From positions 1 to 7,398 of the forward strand of contig JBBRGJ010000163.1 of NCBI GenBank assembly GCA_038240835.1: 7,398 nucleotides of DNA, given 5' to 3'. The notes under the pieces are model-generated. The model was not told the DNA's origin, made no database searches, and was given only the letters and a program-made list of their open reading frames with translations. Made by a program: the position numbers and the translations under genes. Source of the DNA: JBAXTE01 sp038240835 (GTDB taxonomy: Bacteria > Bacteroidota > Bacteroidia > Bacteroidales > WCHB1-69). Shown piece after piece: positions 1 to 4,497 of this stretch. The number at the start of each line of letters is the position of its first letter. Positions within the stretch are counted from its first letter, which is position 1.

Positions 1-2961
1 TATTATTGGAAAATTGTACCTAAAAACAACGATGGCTCAGCAACTGGATGTGGAGAGTGGTCATTTACAACTGGAGCAGGACCTGCAAATGGTGATTATA
101 GATCCAGATATATGGATGCAACCAACAGAATGTGGAGTCTTGCTACTAATTGGGAAGTTTATAATGGGTCATCATGGGTAATTGCTAGCATTCCTCCAAA
201 TGGAAGCACAGTTAATGTTTTTATCAGAGATAAGAGTAAAATGATAATAAATGACAATTATGAAATAAATCAATTGAGAATAGAAGGCTTGTTACAGTTC
301 TATTGGGGAGATGGTGGAAGTAATAACACTGCAAAAACCCTTACTGTAAATGGAGATATTATTATGCTTGGAAATGGAGAATTTCAAACGAATGCAGCTA
401 ATGATGCAAACCGAAACTTGGTTCACATGTTAGTTATTAAAGGAAATATCTACAATAATGCAAATGCTAATTACGGCATACTATTTAATGATTATCCAAG
501 CACAGGTGTATGGTCTTTTGTTCAGATTAGATTTAAAGGAAATGCCGATTCAGAATGGTCTGGAACTGGAGAGAATGATTTAGGTGGGCTTTCTATTGTA
601 AAAGATAACGCAAGCAATATTGTTACAATAAAACCCAATCAACTTATGGGTTGGGGCTCAAACAACCTAGATGGGAATGGTTTTTTTATGTACGATATGA
701 TTGATCATGTAGGTACGTTAAAAATGGGAGGAACCTTTTCAATGCTAACGCGATTTGGTATTTCAAGTACAAATGCGGCTCCAGATGAAGCCAGACAACT
801 GCCAATGATTTCAAGTCCAACTTCAGGAAATAATTTTACACTAATTATTGACAATCCAAATTTTGGAATTACTGGATATACAAGTGTGGAATGTTATGGA
901 AATCTTCAAATTAAGCAAGGCAACATGAATGTCGGAAGTGGATTGGGTAATTATATTGAATTTTATAATGGTTCATCCTTAACTGTTAACGGGGGAGTAT
1001 TAACTTGCACAGGTTCAATTTCTTATAGAGGCACTGGTGCTTTTAATTTAAATTTGTCGTCGGGTAAAATTAGAGCTGGCTATTATGGAAATTCATTGTC
1101 AAATAATAGAGGTTGGTTTGATATCCGAAACAATGCAACTGTAAATGTTAGTGGTGGTGAAATACATTTAATAAACCCTTCGTTCATTACATCACTAGTA
1201 TATCCAATGTATAACATGGCTGCTTCAAATGTAACTATTACAGGAGGTAAATTATTCGTTGGTTCAGACGCATCACCTAATGGTGTAAATACATTTTCAA
1301 TTTCAGGGCCAACTCCTTCAATCGAATTATTCTCTAGCGCTAGCGTTAAATCAAATGCCATCATGTGGAATAATGTGCAGTGTTATGGATATTTGAACAT
1401 CCCAGTAGGTTGCGGATTTTCAGTTTATGACCAAGATCACAGTGATATACCATACATATTTTCTATAACTGGTAATATTAATCATCTAGGAGATTTATAT
1501 GCCGAAGTTGAGAATTCAAAAATCCTATTTAACGGAACTAGTGCTCAAACATTTAACAGCACAGGATCATATAGTGGTCTGGGAATATCTCTCCTTGAAG
1601 TGAACAATTCTGAAGGGGTTTTACTTACTGGCAATGGTACAAGCGTAACTAAAAACTTTATCAAAACTAACGGAACATTTAACATAGGAAATTGCGTTTT
1701 AGACTTGCATGGCATTGTTACACGAACAACTGGATTCCTTGGAGGAACTATTAATTCTACATTAAATATATATGGCACAGGCACTTTAGGGAATTTGTAT
1801 TTTGATCCAGCTGCTGACAAGTTAAAAATATTAAATCTTCAAAGAACCAATTCAGGGATTATCAATCTTGCAACAAACCTTAATATTATAAACTCAATAA
1901 ACTTTACAAATGGCGTTTTATACACTTATAAAGATAATAATGTTGCAAATGGAAGTCAGACAATATTGCTAGCACCTGGCGCACAACTTTTAACCGAAAA
2001 TATCAATTCGTACATTTACGGTAAAGTTTCAATCAGTAATGCGGCAAACGCAAGTTTTGGAAATATTGGCTCAACGATGAGCTCCATAGCTGGATTAGGA
2101 AATACCTCCGTAACCAGAGTTACCGGAACAGAAGGGGTGAAGTTGATTGGAACAGGGAATATTGCCAGCATTGCTTGTCATTGGGATATTCAAGTCGGAA
2201 CTCAACCTTCAACTGCTTTAAACACTACTTTCAAATGGCTTTCTCCTTTTGACAATGGAATTTCCACCACCGGCATGCAAGTTTACACACTTCCCGAAAC
2301 AAACATTTGGGAAGAGGTTGGAACACCCGCCAATGTGACTGGTGATCCACGAAATATTGCGGTTGATGCGTCACATTTCTCTATATGGACTGTTGGCGTG
2401 AAAAACATTCCTCTCCCCGTCGAGCTCCTCTATTTCAATGTTACTTGCAACGGGGGCGACAAAGTGTTTGTGTGGGAAACTGCCAGCGAAATTAATTCGG
2501 ATTATTTTGAGATTATGGCATCAGGGAATGCAAAAGATTATACGGCAGTAGCGAAAATTCGTGCTGCGGGAAATTCATCACAGAATAAAAAATACACCTA
2601 CACACTTCGTGGGCAAAATGATAAAATGTATTTCCGATTGAAACAGACAGATTTTGATGGAAAATTTGAATATTTTGATGCTACATCCGTAAATTGTAAT
2701 CCTAGTTTGTCTTTGCAAATAAACATTTATCCAAATCCGGCGGACAAGGAGTTGTATTGTTCCATTGTGACGGATAAAGCGATGGATATTGAAATTCAAA
2801 TTGTCAATTATTTAGGACAGATTTGTTATGTGAAAAATCATTCTATAGAAGTTGGCCGCAATACGTTAGATATTTCTCCTCCTTATAATTCGGGAATATA
2901 TTTGGTAAAAGTTATTTCTAATTCTACTGTTATTGAAACGAAAAAGATAATTATAAAATAA
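1..2961 (+). CDS. Large T9SS-secreted beta-helical surface protein (5' end outside window)
   Basis: The reading frame is open from base 1, so the gene starts upstream and the ATG at 112 is internal; 986 residues are visible. Numbering from base 1, residues 1-25 (YYWKIVP ... GEWSFTT) match the last strands of a fibronectin type III domain. Residues about 35-70 (WSLATNWE ... SIPPNGSTVNVFI) resemble the opening module of Bacteroidota filamentous surface proteins. Residues about 75-640 are Gly/Asn/Thr/Ser-rich short strands such as LTVNGD and VNGGVLTCTG, as in a right-handed beta-helix. Residues about 660-800 (YIYGKVSIS, FGNIGS, FSIWTVG) and 805-895 (LPVELLYF, WETASEINSDYFEI, YFRLKQTDFDGKFEY) form the conserved stalk common in this phylum. 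Residues 907-986 (IYPNP, GIYLVKV, terminal KKIIIK) are a type A T9SS C-terminal domain, which directs outer-membrane export and cell-surface anchoring or release. The ligand is unknown; adhesin or polymer binding is an inference. No catalytic motif was recognised. Confidence 0.93.
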   Translation, partial: YYWKIVPKNNDGSATGCGEWSFTTGAGPANGDYRSRYMDATNRMWSLATNWEVYNGSSWVIASIPPNGSTVNVFIRDKSKMIINDNYEINQLRIEGLLQFYWGDGGSNNTAKTLTVNGDIIMLGNGEFQTNAANDANRNLVHMLVIKGNIYNNANANYGILFNDYPSTGVWSFVQIRFKGNADSEWSGTGENDLGGLSIVKDNASNIVTIKPNQLMGWGSNNLDGNGFFMYDMIDHVGTLKMGGTFSMLTRFGISSTNAAPDEARQLPMISSPTSGNNFTLIIDNPNFGITGYTSVECYGNLQIKQGNMNVGSGLGNYIEFYNGSSLTVNGGVLTCTGSISYRGTGAFNLNLSSGKIRAGYYGNSLSNNRGWFDIRNNATVNVSGGEIHLINPSFITSLVYPMYNMAASNVTITGGKLFVGSDASPNGVNTFSISGPTPSIELFSSASVKSNAIMWNNVQCYGYLNIPVGCGFSVYDQDHSDIPYIFSITGNINHLGDLYAEVENSKILFNGTSAQTFNSTGSYSGLGISLLEVNNSEGVLLTGNGTSVTKNFIKTNGTFNIGNCVLDLHGIVTRTTGFLGGTINSTLNIYGTGTLGNLYFDPAADKLKILNLQRTNSGIINLATNLNIINSINFTNGVLYTYKDNNVANGSQTILLAPGAQLLTENINSYIYGKVSISNAANASFGNIGSTMSSIAGLGNTSVTRVTGTEGVKLIGTGNIASIACHWDIQVGTQPSTALNTTFKWLSPFDNGISTTGMQVYTLPETNIWEEVGTPANVTGDPRNIAVDASHFSIWTVGVKNIPLPVELLYFNVTCNGGDKVFVWETASEINSDYFEIMASGNAKDYTAVAKIRAAGNSSQNKKYTYTLRGQNDKMYFRLKQTDFDGKFEYFDATSVNCNPSLSLQINIYPNPADKELYCSIVTDKAMDIEIQIVNYLGQICYVKNHSIEVGRNTLDISPPYNSGIYLVKVISNSTVIETKKIIIK

Positions 2962-3216
2962 AAATGCTAATAATTTGAGATTACTACTATCACGTCTACT
3001 CGTGTCATTCTGAGGCAGCCTCCCCTGAGGCATCGAAGGGAAGGACTTCATAATCACTTCCCAAAAGCTCTCACTATAATACTTCGACAGGCTCAGCATG
3101 ACCGTTATGAAATTAATAGAATAAAAAATGACAGTTTTGAATAGCAACAATACTAAGACCTTGACTGTGTGATAGTCGTAAATAATTCGATTCTAAAAAA
3201 TAAAAAGTGCTAATAA
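2955..3216. repeat. Imperfect 19-20 bp direct repeat pair flanking the element
   Basis: AAAATAAAAATGCTAATAA at 2955-2973 recurs as AAAATAAAAAGTGCTAATAA at 3197-3216, differing by one inserted G. The first copy includes the stop codon of the surface-protein gene. The pair brackets about 220 bases that include the inverted-repeat element. It could be a decayed duplication made when that segment was gained or a neighbouring gene was lost. The local A/T richness makes chance similarity a real alternative; the shared TGCTAATAA core is the more informative part. Confidence 0.35.
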
Positions 3217-3279
3217 AATCAATTGACAATCAAATAAAAAAAACTGACAATAAAGTTCGGTCAACAATTTCACATTATT
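2962..3279. other. Non-coding spacer carrying a repeat element
   Basis: This stretch of 318 bases separates two + strand reading frames. All three forward frames are broken by frequent stops, and nothing translated from it looks like protein. It contains an inverted-repeat element (3004-3102) and one half of an imperfect direct repeat pair. The remainder is A/T-rich. No TAnnTTTG promoter element was found in it: a CAGTTTTG at 3132-3139 is one base off and has no TTG at the right distance. A TTGACA at 3223-3228 lacks a partner. No tRNA-like or riboswitch-like structure was seen. Confidence 0.7.
3004..3102. repeat. REP-like inverted-repeat element
   Basis: The outer arms GTCATTCTGAG (3004-3014) and CTCAGCATGAC (3092-3102) are reverse complements with one mismatch. 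Inside them, CTGAG (3025-3029) and TCGAAG (3033-3038) pair with CTTCGA (3082-3087) and CTCAG (3092-3096), so the left arm carries CTGAGGCA twice (3010-3017 and 3025-3032) and could pair in two registers. An inner hairpin, GGGAAG (3038-3043) with CTTCCC (3057-3062), closes the centre. Sequences of the type CTTCGACAGGCTCAGC next to GTCATTCTGAG are, from general knowledge, common dispersed intergenic repeats in Bacteroidota genomes. The folded form could act as a 3' end stabiliser or weak terminator for the upstream surface-protein gene, but it has no T-tract of the intrinsic-terminator kind. Copy number in this genome cannot be seen from one window. Confidence 0.75.
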
Positions 3280-3567
3280 ATGATAACTAAAAGCAATCTG
3301 TCTGTATCTGAAGTGGTTTTTTATCCAAATCCGTGCAATGGGCAAAACATTGTAATATCAACCGATAGAAATATCGACAACATCACCTTGGAAATATCCA
3401 ATGATGATGGGCAATCGGTTTTTTCGAGTACTACCTTTTCTATTTTGCAAGAAATTCCAATGCAAATGAAGTTTAATCTGAGCAATGGCATCTACTATTT
3501 CTCTGTGTTGGCAAACGAGAAGGTAATAAAGTACGAGAAAGTGGTGATTATTAATAGTCTATATTAA
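3280..3567 (+). CDS. Orphan T9SS type A sorting-domain protein, probable gene remnant
   Basis: This frame encodes 95 residues, nearly all of them a T9SS C-terminal sorting domain: FYPNPCNG at 14-21, a central strand pair with DDGQSVF, then SNGIYYFSV at about 69-77 and the terminal strand EKVIKYEKVVIIN. It is clearly protein-like and of the same family as the tail of the preceding gene, but the two tails are well diverged, so it is not a recent copy. There is no signal peptide and no cargo domain, so it could not enter the T9SS route as it stands. An in-frame stop lies at 3235-3237 and no other frame upstream continues it, which rules out a simple single frameshift. No Shine-Dalgarno sequence or promoter is visible. 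The simplest reading is the surviving 3' end of a lost surface-protein gene. A small expressed protein cannot be excluded, because the frame is intact. Confidence 0.6.
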   Translation: MITKSNLSVSEVVFYPNPCNGQNIVISTDRNIDNITLEISNDDGQSVFSSTTFSILQEIPMQMKFNLSNGIYYFSVLANEKVIKYEKVVIINSLY

Positions 3568-3655
3568 AATGAGGGGAAAAGGGGTCAACTTTTTTTCGCC
3601 AAGTGTGATAAAGTCTGGCCTATTTGCTGCAAAACGAAGATCTATAAAACCAGAA

Positions 3656-3687
3656 TTGACACTAATCAAAAAAAACACCTATATTTG
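3656..3687 (+). promoter_or_regulatory. Bacteroidota-type promoter for the two-component operon
   Basis: TTGACA (3656-3661) is followed after 18 bases by TATATTTG (3680-3687), a perfect match to the TAnnTTTG -7 element used by the primary sigma factor of Bacteroidota, with the TTG of the -33 element at a suitable distance. Transcription would start near 3690-3694, giving a leader of about 33-37 bases before the regulator's ATG at 3727. The assignment is from consensus only. Confidence 0.65.
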
Positions 3688-3726
3688 TAATGAAAAACAA
3701 AATACACATAATTATATTGTTGGGAG

Positions 3727-4497
3727 ATGAACACCATAATTAAAGCGGTCATTATTGACGATGAATTACATGCTAGGGAATCACTAAAAATGCAATTGCA
3801 AGAGAAGCATTCGCAGGTTCAGGTATGTGGTATTGCCAGTAATTGCGCAGATGGGTTTAAGTTAATTGAGGCCGAAAAACCCGATGTTGTATTTTTAGAC
3901 ATTCACATGCCCAAGATGTCGGGATTAGAATTTTTGGACACCTTTGTTATTCGAAATTTTTTAGTTGTATTCACCACCGCTTATAACAATCATGCGATAG
4001 AAGCGATAAAAAAGCAAACTTTTGATTATTTACTAAAACCCATCGATGAGGATGAGTTGGCTGAAACCATCAGAAAGATTCAACAAAAAATGAAATCGGA
4101 TCAGGAAATTATTACTCCTAATTTGGAACAGACGATTAAGAATATGATCATTTCGGAGAAAGTTCAAAAAATCACGTTGCCTTATTCCAAAGGATACAAA
4201 GTGGTAAACGTGGATGACATTGTAATGTTTAAAGGAAACAACAACTACTCCGACATTTACTTAACGGATGGAAGTGAACTGTTATCGTCCAAAACGCTTC
4301 GATTTTTCGAAATGCATCTCTCCTCGCTTCGATTTTTCAGAATTCACAAATCTTTTTTAATCAACTTGAGTCACATCAAAGAGATGAATTTTAAAGATGG
4401 TGGATTTATCACCTTAACCAACGGGCACATTGTGCCATTAGCTCGAGGAAAAAGCAGCGAATTAATGCAATTGATAAACGGAATAAACCTCGAATGA
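3727..4497 (+). CDS. LytTR-family response regulator
   Basis: This is a DNA-binding response regulator of 256 residues, the usual length for the LytR/AlgR family. The receiver domain spans about 5-122: acidic pair D11-D12, phospho-acceptor D58 in VVFLDIHMP, switch residue T84 in FTTAY, and K104-P105 in YLLKPID, so all key residues are present. A linker at about 123-145 leads to a LytTR domain at about 146-252, with canonical FKGNNNYSDIYLTDG, SSKTLRFFE, FFRIHKSFLINLSHIKEM and the final VPLARGK. It should bind DNA as a phosphorylation-driven dimer at paired short repeats. The start at 3727 is the only reasonable ATG, because an in-frame stop lies at about 3709-3711. A GGGAG sits directly against the ATG, closer than a usual Shine-Dalgarno. 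Its last four bases overlap the start of the downstream sensor kinase, which is its evident partner. Its target genes are not evident. Confidence 0.95.
   Translation: MNTIIKAVIIDDELHARESLKMQLQEKHSQVQVCGIASNCADGFKLIEAEKPDVVFLDIHMPKMSGLEFLDTFVIRNFLVVFTTAYNNHAIEAIKKQTFDYLLKPIDEDELAETIRKIQQKMKSDQEIITPNLEQTIKNMIISEKVQKITLPYSKGYKVVNVDDIVMFKGNNNYSDIYLTDGSELLSSKTLRFFEMHLSSLRFFRIHKSFLINLSHIKEMNFKDGGFITLTNGHIVPLARGKSSELMQLINGINLE
4295..4338 (+). repeat. 14-bp exact direct repeat inside the LytTR domain
   Basis: CGCTTCGATTTTTC occurs at 4295-4308 and again at 4325-4338, exactly 30 bases apart, and encodes the two LRFF motifs in TLRFFEMHLSSLRFFRIH. The family-typical spacing from the TL motif to the FRxH motif is kept, so this is not an insertion of ten residues. 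It may reflect local sequence convergence or slippage. Confidence 0.8.

Noticed and set aside
112..114. ATG at 112 as the start of the surface-protein gene
   Set aside because: The frame is open back to base 1 and the upstream codons encode a fibronectin type III-like strand pattern; residues from 112 onward show no signal peptide, which a T9SS substrate needs.
1083..1820. Two minus-strand frames (1083-1364 and 1545-1820) inside the surface-protein gene
   Set aside because: They are antisense shadows of the beta-helical coding sequence, with no recognisable domain and no spacing or promoter that suggests a gene.
2866..3150. A 94-codon frame on the minus strand across the gene end and spacer
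   Set aside because: It runs through the inverted-repeat element, giving the VMLSLSK peptide typical of spurious frames over this repeat family, and overlaps the sorting domain of the real gene on the other strand. It has no domain or protein-like composition.
3157..3171. Short hairpin GACT...AGTC in the spacer
   Set aside because: A four-base stem is not distinguishable from chance.
3252..3260. AAAGTTCGG as a possible LytTR binding half-site
   Set aside because: It fits the published loose half-site pattern, but no second copy lies at the required spacing on either side, and a single nine-base match in A/T-rich DNA is expected by chance.
3571..3600. Possible intrinsic terminator after the orphan gene (AAAAG/CTTTT with a T-run at 3590-3596)
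   Set aside because: The stem would be only five A/T-rich pairs and would use up part of the T-run, so it is too weak to call.
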